NCBI GenBank assembly: GCA_905339215.1
Contig: CAJPFN010000050.1
Coordinates: 16,219-80,218 of the forward strand
Source of the DNA: Rhizobiaceae bacterium
Lineage (GTDB): Bacteria > Pseudomonadota > Alphaproteobacteria > Rhizobiales > Rhizobiaceae
Reading direction: 5' to 3'
Length of the DNA stretch: 64,000 nucleotides
This document shows, piece by piece, positions 9,777 through 19,438 of this stretch. Within the stretch, counting starts at the first letter, position 1; each line of letters opens with the position of its first letter. Position numbers and translations under genes: made by a program. Under the pieces are notes generated by a model. That model was not told the origin of the DNA and did not search any database. It worked only from the letters and a program-made list of their open reading frames with translations.

Positions 9777-10850
9777 TTACTGCGGCAGCTTGTCGTCGAC
9801 GCCTTTCACGTAGAAGTTCAGGCCGAGCAACACGCCGTTGTCGGCGCGTTCGCCGTCCTTCAGCCATTCCGATCCGTCCTGCTTGGCGACCGGGCCGGTG
9901 AACGGCTCGAAGCCGCCCTTGATCTTGGCCTCGGCCGCCTCGGCGGCCGCCTTCACGTCGTCGGGCATGTTGGTGTAGGGCGCCATGACCACGTGGCCCT
10001 CTTTCATGCCGCCCCAGACGTCGACCTGCGCCCAGGTGCCGTCGACCACCGCCTTGACGCGCTCGGTATAGTAAGGACCCCAGTTGTCGACGATCGCGGT
10101 CAGCTGGGTTTCCTTGCCGAAATTGATCATGTCGGAGGCCTGGCCGAAGGCCTTGATGCCGCGCTCGGCCGCCACCTGCATCGGCGCGGTCGAATCGGTG
10201 TGCTGAGTGACGATGTCGACACCCTGATCGATCAGCGCCTTCGCCGCGTCCGCTTCCTTGCCCGGGTCGAACCAGGTGTTGGCCCACACAACCTTGACCT
10301 TGAAGTCCGGATTGACGGTCTGCGCGCCGAGTACGAAGGCATTGATGCCCATCACGACCTCTGGGATCGGGAATGATGCGATGTAGCCGGCGACGCCCGC
10401 CTTCGACATCTTCGCCGCGATGATGCCCTGGACGTAGCGGCCTTCGTGGAACTTCGAGTTATAGGTCGCGACGTTCGCATGGTCGCGCTTGTAGCCGGTG
10501 GCGTGCTCGAACTTCACGTCCGGGAACTTGCCGGCCACCGCGTTGGTGGCGTCCATGTAGCCGAACGAGGTGGTGAAGATGATGTTGCAGCCGGAGCGAG
10601 CGAAGCGCTCCAGCGCGCGCTCGGCATCGGCGCCTTCCGGCACGCTTTCGAGATAGGCGAGCTCGACCTGCTCCTCGCCGCCCAGGTTCTTCTGCATTTC
10701 CAGCGCACCCTGGTGGTGCTGGTAGGACCAGCCGAAGTCGCCGATCGGGCCGACATAGATGAAGCAGGCCTTCACCTTCGCTTCGGCCGCCACGGTGGCG
10801 AGCGCCAGCGCCGCCGTCGCCGTGGCCAGGGACAGGAGTGTCTTTTTCAT
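9777..10850 (-). CDS. BMP-family ABC transporter substrate-binding protein
   Basis: 357 residues from the ATG at 10850, with AGAGGA upstream. A signal peptide, residues 1-24 (MKKTLLSLATATAALALATV...), has no lipobox, so the protein is a free periplasmic one. KACFIYVGPIGDFGWSYQHHQ is the usual start of the mature BMP/PnrA domain, which binds nucleosides in several bacteria. FARSGCNIIFTTSFGYMDAT and WANTWFDPGKEADAAKALIDQG match the family. It is the last gene of an importer cassette with one ATPase and two permeases. Nucleoside or purine uptake is the best guess, but other ligands are possible. Confidence 0.93.
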   Translation of the reverse strand: MKKTLLSLATATAALALATVAAEAKVKACFIYVGPIGDFGWSYQHHQGALEMQKNLGGEEQVELAYLESVPEGADAERALERFARSGCNIIFTTSFGYMDATNAVAGKFPDVKFEHATGYKRDHANVATYNSKFHEGRYVQGIIAAKMSKAGVAGYIASFPIPEVVMGINAFVLGAQTVNPDFKVKVVWANTWFDPGKEADAAKALIDQGVDIVTQHTDSTAPMQVAAERGIKAFGQASDMINFGKETQLTAIVDNWGPYYTERVKAVVDGTWAQVDVWGGMKEGHVVMAPYTNMPDDVKAAAEAAEAKIKGGFEPFTGPVAKQDGSEWLKDGERADNGVLLGLNFYVKGVDDKLPQ

Positions 10851-10900
10851 GGAGTTCGTCCTCTTTCGGTTGATGGTTGGGAGTTCTGTGATGGTCTCGA

Positions 10901-11815
10901 TCATCGATCGGGTACGAAGGCCCGGCCCAGCGAGGCCGGGGTATTCACCATCGTCAAGCGCCTGTTGCGCGAGATTAGGACAAGCACGATGACGGTGGCC
11001 AGATAGGGCAGAGACGAAAGCAACTGCGACGGTACGCCTATCCCCAGCGCCTGCGCATGGAGCTGGCCGATCGAAACGGCGCCGAACAGGTAGGCGCCAG
11101 CAAGCACGCGCCAGGGCCGCCAGGACGCGAACACGACGAGCGCCAGCGCGATCCAGCCCCTCCCCGCGGTCATGTTCTCGATCCACTGCGTCGTGTAGAC
11201 GAGCGACAGGTAGCCGCCGGCGAGGCCGGCGCAGGCGCCGCCGAACATCACCGCCAGGTAGCGAATGCCGATGACGCTGATGCCGAGCGCGTGCGCCGAG
11301 GCGTGATTGTCGCCGACCGAGCGGAGCGTCAGGCCAGCCCGGGTGCGGAACAGGAACCAGGCCACGCCGAAGGTCAGCAGGATCGACAGGTAGAAGATCG
11401 GGTCCTGGCCGAACAGCAGTTTGCCGACGAAAGGCAGGTCGCTCAGTCCCGGTATAGAGATGTTGCCCATCTTCACGCCGGGCATGCCGACGAAGGCCTC
11501 GCCGATCATGCCGGACACGCCGAGCCCGAGCAGGGTCAGCGCCAGACCCGTCGCCACCTGGTTGGTCACGAGCGTCAGCGTCAGGAAGCCGAAGAGCAGC
11601 GAGAACAGCGCGCCGACGACCGCCGCGGCGAGGAAACCGAGCCAAGGCGAGCCGGTGGTCAGCGCGACGCCGAAACCGGTGACCGCGCCCATGATCATCA
11701 TGCCCTCGACGCCGAGGTTGAGCACGCCCGAGCGCTCGACGACCAATTCGCCGATGGCGGCGATGAGGATCGGCGTCGCCGCCGTCGCGATGGTGATGAT
11801 GATGGCTTCAAACAT
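10901..11815 (-). CDS. ABC transporter permease, BMP/nucleoside class (second permease)
   Basis: 304 residues, with about eight hydrophobic segments. The start MFEAIIITIATAATPILIAAIGELVVERSGVLNLGVEGMM is diagnostic for the second permease of BMP-type importers (YufQ/NupC-like). It overlaps the preceding permease by 8 bases, indicating translational coupling, and lies 50 bases ahead of the substrate-binding protein gene. It pairs with the 11808-12917 product to form the membrane channel. Confidence 0.93.
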   Translation of the reverse strand: MFEAIIITIATAATPILIAAIGELVVERSGVLNLGVEGMMIMGAVTGFGVALTTGSPWLGFLAAAVVGALFSLLFGFLTLTLVTNQVATGLALTLLGLGVSGMIGEAFVGMPGVKMGNISIPGLSDLPFVGKLLFGQDPIFYLSILLTFGVAWFLFRTRAGLTLRSVGDNHASAHALGISVIGIRYLAVMFGGACAGLAGGYLSLVYTTQWIENMTAGRGWIALALVVFASWRPWRVLAGAYLFGAVSIGQLHAQALGIGVPSQLLSSLPYLATVIVLVLISRNRRLTMVNTPASLGRAFVPDR

Positions 11816-12917
11816 GTCGCGCGGCCTCCCCGGCCCCGATCCCTGCCCCGGCGCGCGCGCCGACGAAGCGGATGCGGTAGTGGATCAGCGTGTCGCAGGC
11901 CAACACGAAGAACAGCAGCATGCCCTGGAAGGCGCGCACCGCCTTGTCCGAGACCCCGATCGATATCTGCGCCGCCTCGCCGCCGAGATAGGTCAGCGCC
12001 AGCACCAGGCCCGCGGCGACCACGCCGAGCGGATTCAGCCGGCCGAGGAAGGCGACGATGATGGCGGTGAAGCCGTAGCCGATCGACAGCTTCTCGTTCA
12101 GATGGCCGACGGCGCCGGACACTTCCGAGATGCCGGCGAGGCCGGCGAGCGCTCCCGACACCATGAAGGCGAAGAACACCATGCGCCCCGACGAAAAGCC
12201 CGCGAAGCGACCGGCGCGTGGGCTCTGGCCGAGCACCTTCACCTCGAAGCCCTTCAGCGTCCGCGCCATCATGAACCACAGAACAAGCGCAGCGACGAGC
12301 GCGAAGACGAAACCCCAGTTCGCCCTGCCCGCCGCCGGCCATATCTCCGGCAGCACCGCGTATTCGTGGAAGCGCACCGTGCCGGGAAAGCTGAAACCCT
12401 GCGGGTTGCGCCACGGCCCGCGCACCAGCCAGTCGTTGAACAGCTGGGCGACGTAGACCAGCATCAGGCTGGTCAGGATCTCGTTGGTGTTGAAGCGTAC
12501 CTTCAGCCAGGCCGGGATCGTGCCGTAGGCGGCACCTCCGGCCATGCCGAGGATCAGCATCAGCGGCAGCACGATCCAAGACTGGAAGCCGGGCAGGAGG
12601 ACCGGGATCGACGAGCCGAGGACCGCGCCGGCAATGAACTGCCCCTCTGCGCCGATGTTCCAGTTGTTCGACGAGTAGCAGACCGACAGGCCGACGGCGA
12701 TCAGGATCAGGGGCGCGGCCTTGACCGCCAGCTCATGCAGCGACCACGTCTCGCGCAGCGGGTCGATGAAATAGTAGTAGAGCGCCTCGACCGGATTCTT
12801 GCCGAGCAGCGAGAACATGATGGCGCCGGCAATCAGCGTCAGCCCCAGCGCGATGAACGGCGAGAGTGCTGAGAACAGCGCCGAATGCTGCGGTCGCTTG
12901 ACGAGTTCCAGACGCAT
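11808..12917 (-). CDS. ABC transporter permease, BMP/nucleoside class (first permease)
   Basis: 369 residues, with about ten hydrophobic segments. GLSVCYSSNNWNIGAEGQFIAGAV near residue 80 and VKVLGQSPRAGRFAGFSSGRM mark the YufP/NupB-like permease group. The ATG overlaps the ATPase stop codon by one base (TGATG type), and the 3' end overlaps the next permease gene. Function is tied to the neighbouring ATPase and substrate-binding protein. Confidence 0.93.
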   Translation of the reverse strand: MRLELVKRPQHSALFSALSPFIALGLTLIAGAIMFSLLGKNPVEALYYYFIDPLRETWSLHELAVKAAPLILIAVGLSVCYSSNNWNIGAEGQFIAGAVLGSSIPVLLPGFQSWIVLPLMLILGMAGGAAYGTIPAWLKVRFNTNEILTSLMLVYVAQLFNDWLVRGPWRNPQGFSFPGTVRFHEYAVLPEIWPAAGRANWGFVFALVAALVLWFMMARTLKGFEVKVLGQSPRAGRFAGFSSGRMVFFAFMVSGALAGLAGISEVSGAVGHLNEKLSIGYGFTAIIVAFLGRLNPLGVVAAGLVLALTYLGGEAAQISIGVSDKAVRAFQGMLLFFVLACDTLIHYRIRFVGARAGAGIGAGEAARHV

Positions 12918-14488
12918 CAGGCGATCTCCGGCGTGTGGTCGACATGACCTGGCTCGGCGCCGCCCATGAGCAGGCCGATCTTCTCCAGTGTCGCCTCCGC
13001 GGCGGGAATGGGTTCCGACAGTTCGCCGTTGTGCATGACCGCGATCTGGTCGGAAATCTCGAACAGTTCGTCGAGGTCCTGGCTGATGACGAGCACGGCC
13101 GAGCCGGCGCGGGCGAGTTCGATCAGCGCCTGGCGGATGCGTGCCGCGGCTCCCGCGTCGACGCCCCAGGTCGGCTGGTTGACGACGAGCACGCGCGGCT
13201 GCCGGTCGAGTTCACGCCCGACGATGAATTTCTGCAGGTTGCCGCCCGACAGCGACGCGGCCTCCGGATCGACGGCGCTCTTGCGCACGTCCATCGTCTT
13301 GATGATGCGCTGGGCGGCCGACTGGAGCGCGCCGGTGGCGATAACGCCCAAAGCGCCGACATAGGCGCGCGCGTCGGTGGCATGGCGCGACAGGAGCAGG
13401 TTCTCCGACAGCGTCATGCGCGGCGCTGCGCCGTGGCCGAGCCGCTCCTCGGGGACAAAGGCCGCGCCCAGCTTGCGGCGGGCGGAAATCTTCAGGCGGC
13501 CGCAATCGGTGCCGCCGATGCGGATGGCGCCGGGATCGCTCTGCAGCGCCTCGCCGGAAATCGCCTCGAACAGTTCGCCCTGCCCGTTGCCGGCGACGCC
13601 GGCGATACCGATCACCTCGCCGGCGCGCACGTGCAGACTAACGTGCCTGAGCGGGATCGAGAACGGAGTCGCCGGGGGCCGGTTCAGACCGCGGATCTCG
13701 AGCAGCACCTTGGCTTCCGCGATCCCCTCTACCGGCGGGCGCACGACCGCGTTGACCTCGTTGCCGACCATCATCCTGGCCAGCGACGCCGCGGTCTCCT
13801 TGCGCGGGTCGCAGTGGTCGACGACCTTGCCGTGGCGCATGACCGTGGCGGCATCGCACATGCGCTTCACCTCTTCGAGGCGGTGCGAGATGTAGAGGAT
13901 CGACTTGCCCTCGGAACGCAGCCGTTCCAGCGTCTCGAAGAGCTTGTCGGCCTCCTGGGGCGTCAGCACCGAGGTCGGCTCGTCGAGGATGATCAGCTCC
14001 GGAGTCTGTAGCAGGCAGCGGATGATCTCGATGCGCTGGCGTTCTCCCACCGACAGGTCGCCGACCAGCGAATAGGGGTCCAGCGGCAGGCCGTAGCTGT
14101 AGGAAAGCGCCTTGGCCTTCGCCGCGATGGTGTGGATCGGTGTGTCGTCGTCGAGGGAGAGCGCAATGTTTTCCGCCGCCGTCAGCGCCTCGAACAGGGA
14201 AAAGTGCTGAAACACCATGCCGATGCCCAGCTTCCGCGCCGCGTTCGGGCTGCCGATGCGCACCGGCGCCCCCTTCCAGCGGATCTCGCCGGCGTTCGGT
14301 TCCAGCGAGCCGAACAGCATCTTGACCAGCGTCGACTTGCCGGCGCCGTTCTCGCCGAGCAGCGCGTGGATCTCGCCCTTGCCGATGCGGAGATCGACGT
14401 TGTCGCAGGCCTTCAGCGTACCGAAGACCTTCGTAAGGCCGCGCACGTCGAGCAGTTCGGCGCGGTCTTCGGGCAGAGTCCGATCCAC
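12917..14488 (-). CDS. ABC transporter ATP-binding protein with two nucleotide-binding domains
   Basis: 523 residues forming a tandem ATPase of the sugar/nucleoside class. The first domain has Walker A GENGAGKST, signature LSVGERQRIEI and Walker B LIILDEPTSVL. The second domain has a degenerate Walker A (GIAGVAGNGQGE), signature LSGGNLQKFIVGREL and VLVVNQPTWGVD in the Walker B region, as is usual for this class, where the second site is inactive. It is the first gene of the BMP importer operon and is followed directly by two permeases and a periplasmic protein. Confidence 0.95.
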   Translation of the reverse strand: MDRTLPEDRAELLDVRGLTKVFGTLKACDNVDLRIGKGEIHALLGENGAGKSTLVKMLFGSLEPNAGEIRWKGAPVRIGSPNAARKLGIGMVFQHFSLFEALTAAENIALSLDDDTPIHTIAAKAKALSYSYGLPLDPYSLVGDLSVGERQRIEIIRCLLQTPELIILDEPTSVLTPQEADKLFETLERLRSEGKSILYISHRLEEVKRMCDAATVMRHGKVVDHCDPRKETAASLARMMVGNEVNAVVRPPVEGIAEAKVLLEIRGLNRPPATPFSIPLRHVSLHVRAGEVIGIAGVAGNGQGELFEAISGEALQSDPGAIRIGGTDCGRLKISARRKLGAAFVPEERLGHGAAPRMTLSENLLLSRHATDARAYVGALGVIATGALQSAAQRIIKTMDVRKSAVDPEAASLSGGNLQKFIVGRELDRQPRVLVVNQPTWGVDAGAAARIRQALIELARAGSAVLVISQDLDELFEISDQIAVMHNGELSEPIPAAEATLEKIGLLMGGAEPGHVDHTPEIA

Positions 14489-14596
14489 GACGCCCCCATT
14501 GTCTGTCTTATGTTCCCGAAGTCATCGTAGGCGCGGCCGGTCTCGAGAGCAAACCGCCGCTCCCGTTGAAAGTGCTTCAAAGAATCCAGCGACTAA

Positions 14597-15574
14597 CTAC
14601 GGAAGAAGGATAGTGGTGCCCGTTGTCTGGCGCCCTTCGAGGGCCGCGTGCGCCTTGGCCGCATCGGCCAGCGCGAAGCGCTGGTTGATCTGCACGTCGA
14701 CGACGCCGCTCGCCACGGCGCTGAACAGAGCTTCGGCGGCAGCCTCCAGATCCGCGCGCTGGGCGATGTAGGTGAACAACGTCGGCCGGGTGATGTACAG
14801 CGAGCCCTTCTGCGCCAGTAGGCCGAGGTTGAACGGCGGGACGGGACCCGACGACTGTCCGAAAAGCGCGAGCAGGCCGCGCGGTTTCAGGCAGTCGAGC
14901 GAACCGTTGAAAGTGTCCACGCCGACCGAATCGTAGACGACGTCGCACTTCGCACCCTTGGTCAACTCGGCGACGGCGGCGACGAAATCAGTCGTGCGGT
15001 AGTTGATGACGTGATCGTAGCCGTGCTTTTTCGCCAGCGCGGCCTTCTCGTCTGAGCCGACGGTGCCGATGACAGTTGCCCCCAGGTGCTTTGCCCATTG
15101 ACCTGCGATCAGGCCGACGCCGCCCGCCGCGGCATGGAACAGGATGGTGTCGCCCAACTTCACGCCGTAGGTGCGCCGCAGCAGGTATTCGGCCGTCAGG
15201 CCTTTCAGCATCAGCGCTGCGGCCTGCTCGTCGGATACGCCGTCGGGCACCTTCACCAGACGCGCGGCGGGCACCACGCGCTCCTCGCAGTAGGCGCCGA
15301 CGGGCATCGTGTAGGCGACGCGGTCTCCTGCCTTCAGCCAGTCCACGCGCGGGCCGACTTCCACGACGATGCCGGCGGCCTCGCTGCCGGGTATCAGCGG
15401 CAGCCCGTTGGGCGCCGGATAAAGGCCGCTGCGGTAATAGGCGTCGAGGAAGTTCAGCCCGATCGCGGTCTGGCGCATCAGGACCTCGCCCTCGCCCGGC
15501 CGTCCGGGATTGGCGTCCTCGTAGACGAGAACCTCGGGCCCGCCATGGGTATGGATACGAATCGCCTTGGACAT
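14597..15574 (-). CDS. NADPH:quinone oxidoreductase, zinc-free medium-chain dehydrogenase family
   Basis: 325 residues, standard for QOR/zeta-crystallin. IGLNFLDAYYRSGLYPAP, PLIPGSEAAGIV and the NADPH motif AAAGGVGLIAGQWAKHLGA are visible, with RTTDFVAAVAELT nearby. No structural zinc cysteine cluster is seen, as expected. It reduces quinones by one electron or acts on enones. It begins 3 bases after the phosphatidylcholine synthase stop codon and so probably shares its transcript. Confidence 0.93.
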   Translation of the reverse strand: MSKAIRIHTHGGPEVLVYEDANPGRPGEGEVLMRQTAIGLNFLDAYYRSGLYPAPNGLPLIPGSEAAGIVVEVGPRVDWLKAGDRVAYTMPVGAYCEERVVPAARLVKVPDGVSDEQAAALMLKGLTAEYLLRRTYGVKLGDTILFHAAAGGVGLIAGQWAKHLGATVIGTVGSDEKAALAKKHGYDHVINYRTTDFVAAVAELTKGAKCDVVYDSVGVDTFNGSLDCLKPRGLLALFGQSSGPVPPFNLGLLAQKGSLYITRPTLFTYIAQRADLEAAAEALFSAVASGVVDVQINQRFALADAAKAHAALEGRQTTGTTILLP

Positions 15575-15577
15575 CGA

Positions 15578-16300
15578 TCAGGTCTTTCTCAAGCCGAGTT
15601 TCGGGAAAAGCTGCATGATTCCGCCGATCACGAACAGATAGCCGCCGGTGACCGCAATGCCGACCTTGACGTAGGGGTGGGCGTCCATCGCCTGCACGAT
15701 CGCGGCCGTGCCGAACGCACACCAGGCAAGGAAGACCGCCAGGTTCACGGTCCGCAGCCGGACCACCCGGACAGGGTGCAGGAAGTTGATCGGCAGGAAT
15801 GTCAGGACCGCGGCCAGCACCACGACCCCGAATGAGACCCATTCGCCGGGCCCGATGACGAACAGGGTGAACACGACCATGTTCCAGACGACGGGGAAGC
15901 CCTTGAAGAAGTTCTCCTTCGTCTTCATGCCGGTGTCTGCGTAGTAGATCGCGCTCGACACGACGATTAGCGCCGCCGAAAGGAATGACAGGCCCGGCCC
16001 CATGAAACCGCGCTGGTAAAGCGCGAAGGCCGGGATCAACACGTAGGTGACATAGTCGATGATGTTGTCGAGCGTGTCGCCTGACCAGGTCGGCAGTATC
16101 TCCTTCACCTGGAGCTTGCGGGCGATCGGTCCGTCGATGCCGTCGACCAGGAGCGCCAGGCCCAGCCACCAGAACATCGCCGTCCAGCGCTGCTCACTGG
16201 CGGCGACCAGCGACAAAAACGCCAGGAACGAACCGGACGCGGTCAGCAGGTGGACGGAAAAGGCCCGAGCCTGTGGCCATGTGACTTTCCTGGGCTTCAC
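15578..16300 (-). CDS. pcs: Phosphatidylcholine synthase
   Basis: 240 residues, the family's usual length. It condenses CDP-diacylglycerol with choline to give phosphatidylcholine in the inner membrane. The modified CDP-alcohol phosphotransferase signature is complete at about residues 52-82: DGIDGPIAR, then GDTLDNIIDYVTY. About seven or eight membrane helices follow the WPQARAFSVHLLTASG start. Translation most likely begins at GTG 16300, which overlaps the TGA of the upstream DUF1326 gene (GTGA), so the two are coupled. Pcs requires an external choline supply and is typical of host- or plant-associated alphaproteobacteria. Confidence 0.94.
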   Translation of the reverse strand: MKPRKVTWPQARAFSVHLLTASGSFLAFLSLVAASEQRWTAMFWWLGLALLVDGIDGPIARKLQVKEILPTWSGDTLDNIIDYVTYVLIPAFALYQRGFMGPGLSFLSAALIVVSSAIYYADTGMKTKENFFKGFPVVWNMVVFTLFVIGPGEWVSFGVVVLAAVLTFLPINFLHPVRVVRLRTVNLAVFLAWCAFGTAAIVQAMDAHPYVKVGIAVTGGYLFVIGGIMQLFPKLGLRKT

Positions 16301-16911
16301 GGTCCGCGCCAATCCAGCTTGCAGATCTCGGCCGAGCGGCCGGCGAAATCCCAGTTGCGGCCGTAAGCGCACAACTGGCTCCGGTCGGAACGGGCGACAG
16401 TGATGTCCGGGCCGATCCAGTAGTCCGAGTTGGAGATGACCGTGTCCTTCTCCGGATCTCGACCGCGGATCGGGGTCACCGCACCGTCGATGATCTTCGG
16501 AATCCGGAAGACCCTGGTCCTGCCGTTCGTTTCATACGCGATCGGGATGTGCTCGACACCGAGGAACCTGCCGACATGGGTCGCAAACGGCGACGCGGAG
16601 CCGCCCGCCGCGCCCGAGAAGACCTTGCCGATCGCCTTTCGCGCATAGATCGATGCGCTGGCGTCGACGAAAAGCCCGACGGTCCAGTTGCCGCGGCTCA
16701 TCGGGCCGGGGCTTTCCAGGATCAGCCCGACGTTCAGGCCCGACAGGTCGACGTCGCCGAAATGGCCGGCGTCGATGCGGATCCCGGCCCAGGCTAGGCA
16801 ATGGCCTTCCGTCGGCGGATGATCGCCGCGGGAAACGACGCAGGGGCAGAATAAGGTGCAATTACAGGAGCGGACGAACTCTCCCTTCATTGCCCAACTC
16901 TGGTCGGCCAT
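16297..16911 (-). CDS. DUF1326 domain protein with N-terminal cysteine cluster
   Basis: 204 residues. The N-terminus MADQSWAMKGEFVRSCNCTL continues into FCPCVVS, giving four closely spaced cysteines (C16, C18, C22, C24), the hallmark of DUF1326, and a metal or redox role seems plausible. A cupin-like or beta-rich body follows. No function is established. Its stop codon overlaps the phosphatidylcholine synthase start, so expression is coupled to lipid synthesis. It is divergent from the monooxygenase gene. Confidence 0.85.
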   Translation of the reverse strand: MADQSWAMKGEFVRSCNCTLFCPCVVSRGDHPPTEGHCLAWAGIRIDAGHFGDVDLSGLNVGLILESPGPMSRGNWTVGLFVDASASIYARKAIGKVFSGAAGGSASPFATHVGRFLGVEHIPIAYETNGRTRVFRIPKIIDGAVTPIRGRDPEKDTVISNSDYWIGPDITVARSDRSQLCAYGRNWDFAGRSAEICKLDWRGP

Positions 16912-17174
16912 ACTTCGTCTCCCCGTGCGGGCGATGTTACTAACAGGGCCGGCGCCCGCACAAGCCGTATCGCGACCGGTGTCCGTCGGCATACGCCTAC
17001 TCGCCCGTTTTCCACGATGGCGAAAGGAGTCGGTCGGCGCCGGAAGCGCGCGCTCGGATGCCCGGGGGCAAGCCGCTCCGGCTGCAAAGCGCCGCATTGA
17101 TCCGGATGTGGGCCATCGCATATACCGGCAGGAACGATTGCCCAACAGCCGCGACGCGGCAGGTGGAAGTGCAG

Positions 17175-18392
17175 ATGTCCGCGAGCGCAACCCGGATCCT
17201 CGTCGTCGGCACCGGCCCGGTCGGCCTCATCGCCGCCATGTCGCTGGCGCGGGCAGGCTTCGCCGTCGACCTCGCCGGGCCGGACGTGCGCATGGACGAT
17301 GGCCGCACGACCGCGCTGATGGTGCCGGCGCTCAACCATCTCCAGCAACTCGGCGTGCTTGGCGAGATCGAAGCCGGAGCCGCCCCCCTGGCGGTGATGC
17401 GCATCGTCGACGCCACATCGCGCCTGATCCGATCGCCGGTCGTCACCTTCCGCGCGAGCGAGATAGGCGAACGTCATTTCGGTCTCAACATTCCGAACCG
17501 GCACCTGAACAGGGTCCTCGCCGACGCTGCTGCGGCCGACCCGAACATCACGCGGCGCAAGTCGTTGGTCGAATCATGGCGGATCGAGGCAGACCGTGCG
17601 GTGGCGATGATGTCGGACGGCAGCACGATCGAGACGCCCCTCGCAGTGGCCGCCGACGGTCGCCTTTCGCCGGCGCGGGACGCCGCCGGCATCCGCACGG
17701 TCACCCACGAGTACCCCCAGGCGGCGCTCGTCCTCAACTTCGCGCACACGCGTCCCCACGGCTCCATCTCGACCGAGTTCCACACAGAGACCGGCCCGTT
17801 CACGCAGGTGCCGCTTCCCGGCGACCGTTCGAGCCTGGTCTGGGTAGTGCGGCCGGAGACGGCCGAAGAGCTCGCCGGCTTGGACGATGCAGTCCTGTCG
17901 CAACGGATCGAGGATCGCATGCAGTCAATGCTCGGCCGCGTTACGGTGGAACCTGGCCGGCAGATCTACCCGCTGTCGGCGAAAGTGCCCCTGTCCTTCG
18001 GCCGCAACCGCGTCGCCCTTCTCGGCGAAGCCGCGCATGTCTTCCCGCCGATCGGCGCGCAAGGCCTCAACCTCGGCATCCGCGACGTCATCGACCTGGT
18101 CGATTCCGTGCGCCGCAGTCCCGACGATCCCGGCGAGAGCCGCGTGCTGTCCGCCTACGACCGCAAGCGGCGGCCCGACATCCTGGCGCGGACGGGCGCG
18201 GTCGATCTCCTCAACCGGTCGCTTCTCTCCGACCTCCTGCCGGCGCAGTTCGCGCGCACGACCGGCCTCGGCCTGCTCGGCGCCTTCAGCCCGCTCAGGG
18301 CGTTCTTCATGCGCGAGGGCATGCGGCCGGGCAGCGGGTTCTCCGCCGCCGCCGAAGGACTACGGGAACAGGTCCGGCGGAAGCGCGCCTGA
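17175..18392 (+). CDS. FAD-dependent UbiH/UbiF-type monooxygenase
   Basis: 405 residues from ATG 17175, with AGGTGG upstream. The N-terminal dinucleotide-binding motif is RILVVGTGPVGLIAAMSLAR. The DG motif is AVAADGRLSPAR near residue 160, and the FAD motif is VALLGEAAHVFPPIGAQGLN, where the usual GD is GE. The family hydroxylates the ring of ubiquinone precursors; related proteins act on other aromatics. This sequence fits the ubiquinone group, but the position hydroxylated cannot be told. The 3' end overlaps the convergent AEC transporter gene by 33 bases. Confidence 0.88.
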   Translation: MSASATRILVVGTGPVGLIAAMSLARAGFAVDLAGPDVRMDDGRTTALMVPALNHLQQLGVLGEIEAGAAPLAVMRIVDATSRLIRSPVVTFRASEIGERHFGLNIPNRHLNRVLADAAAADPNITRRKSLVESWRIEADRAVAMMSDGSTIETPLAVAADGRLSPARDAAGIRTVTHEYPQAALVLNFAHTRPHGSISTEFHTETGPFTQVPLPGDRSSLVWVVRPETAEELAGLDDAVLSQRIEDRMQSMLGRVTVEPGRQIYPLSAKVPLSFGRNRVALLGEAAHVFPPIGAQGLNLGIRDVIDLVDSVRRSPDDPGESRVLSAYDRKRRPDILARTGAVDLLNRSLLSDLLPAQFARTTGLGLLGAFSPLRAFFMREGMRPGSGFSAAAEGLREQVRRKRA

Positions 18393-19322
18393 CTTGATCA
18401 GGTAGAGCAGCCCGGTCACCGTGCCGACCGAGAGCAGCGTCGTGATCAGGACGCTGGCGGACGCCCGCTGGACCCAGACATTGTACTGCTGGGCGATGAC
18501 GAAGACGTTGGTTGCGGTCGGCAGCGCCGCCAGGAGGACGGCCGAGAAGACCCATTCCGGCGAAAAGTTCCCGACCCAGCTCAGAACCACCCAGGCCACC
18601 AGCGGATGGATGACGAGCTTGAGGGCGGCAATAGGTGCCATTTCGGTCGGCACCCGCTTAAGCGGCCGCAAGGCGAGCGTGACTCCCATGGCGAACAGCG
18701 CGCAGGGTGCGGCGGCGCGCGCCAGATACTCGAGGAAACGCTCGATCGGGACGGGCGGCCGAACCTCGAAGTAGGCGCCCGTCACGCCGACGGCGGTTGC
18801 GATGATGAAAGGGTGCAGCACGATCTTGCGCACGACGCCGAGTGCCAGCGCGAGCGGCGTCGACTTGTCGTCGCCGGACAATGCCATCATCATCGGTGCG
18901 ATGGCGAAGTGCATGATGTTCTCAAAGCAGAAAATCAGCGCGACCGGCACGGCCGCCTCCTCGCCAAAGGCGAGCAACGCCAGCCCGGGTCCCATGTAGC
19001 CGATGTTGCCGTAGGCCGCAGCCAGACTCTTGATGGTCGATTCCGCGATCCGTCCGCCGGACAGGACGATCGAGCCAACGAACATCATCGAGAAGACGAG
19101 ATAGGTCGAGAACACGGCGCCGAAGATGAAAGACCATTCGGTCAGTCTTTCGAACGGCGTCTTCGCCAGGAGCTGGAAAAACAGTGCCGGTAGAGCGACG
19201 TAAATGACGAACGTGTTCATCCAGCCGAGTGCCTCGATCGGCTGGCGGGTGATCCGGGCGACCAGGAAGCCCATGAAGATCAGGCCGAAAAACGGCAGAA
19301 CGAGTCCGATGACGTCCGACAT
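18360..19322 (-). CDS. AEC (auxin efflux carrier)-family transporter
   Basis: 320 residues with about ten membrane segments in two halves. MSDVIGLVLPFFGLIFMGFL opens the protein; YGNIGYMGPGLALLAFG carries the conserved Asn-Ile-Gly crossover of the first half, and LPTATNVFVIAQQY lies in the second half. Bacterial members move organic acids such as malate or unknown anions. The ATG at 19322 has AAGG six bases upstream and is preferred to a TTG five codons earlier. Confidence 0.9.
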   Translation of the reverse strand: MSDVIGLVLPFFGLIFMGFLVARITRQPIEALGWMNTFVIYVALPALFFQLLAKTPFERLTEWSFIFGAVFSTYLVFSMMFVGSIVLSGGRIAESTIKSLAAAYGNIGYMGPGLALLAFGEEAAVPVALIFCFENIMHFAIAPMMMALSGDDKSTPLALALGVVRKIVLHPFIIATAVGVTGAYFEVRPPVPIERFLEYLARAAAPCALFAMGVTLALRPLKRVPTEMAPIAALKLVIHPLVAWVVLSWVGNFSPEWVFSAVLLAALPTATNVFVIAQQYNVWVQRASASVLITTLLSVGTVTGLLYLIKSGALPPDLFP

Positions 19323-19438
19323 GGCAACCTTGAGCAAAAGCGCGTGCCGCCGCGCTAGGGCCTGTAGGGCGGTGCGTCAAGCGGCAGGGATTGAACTCGC
19401 GGCGGCTGTAATCCAGATAAGGGATCGAGGTGGCAGGA

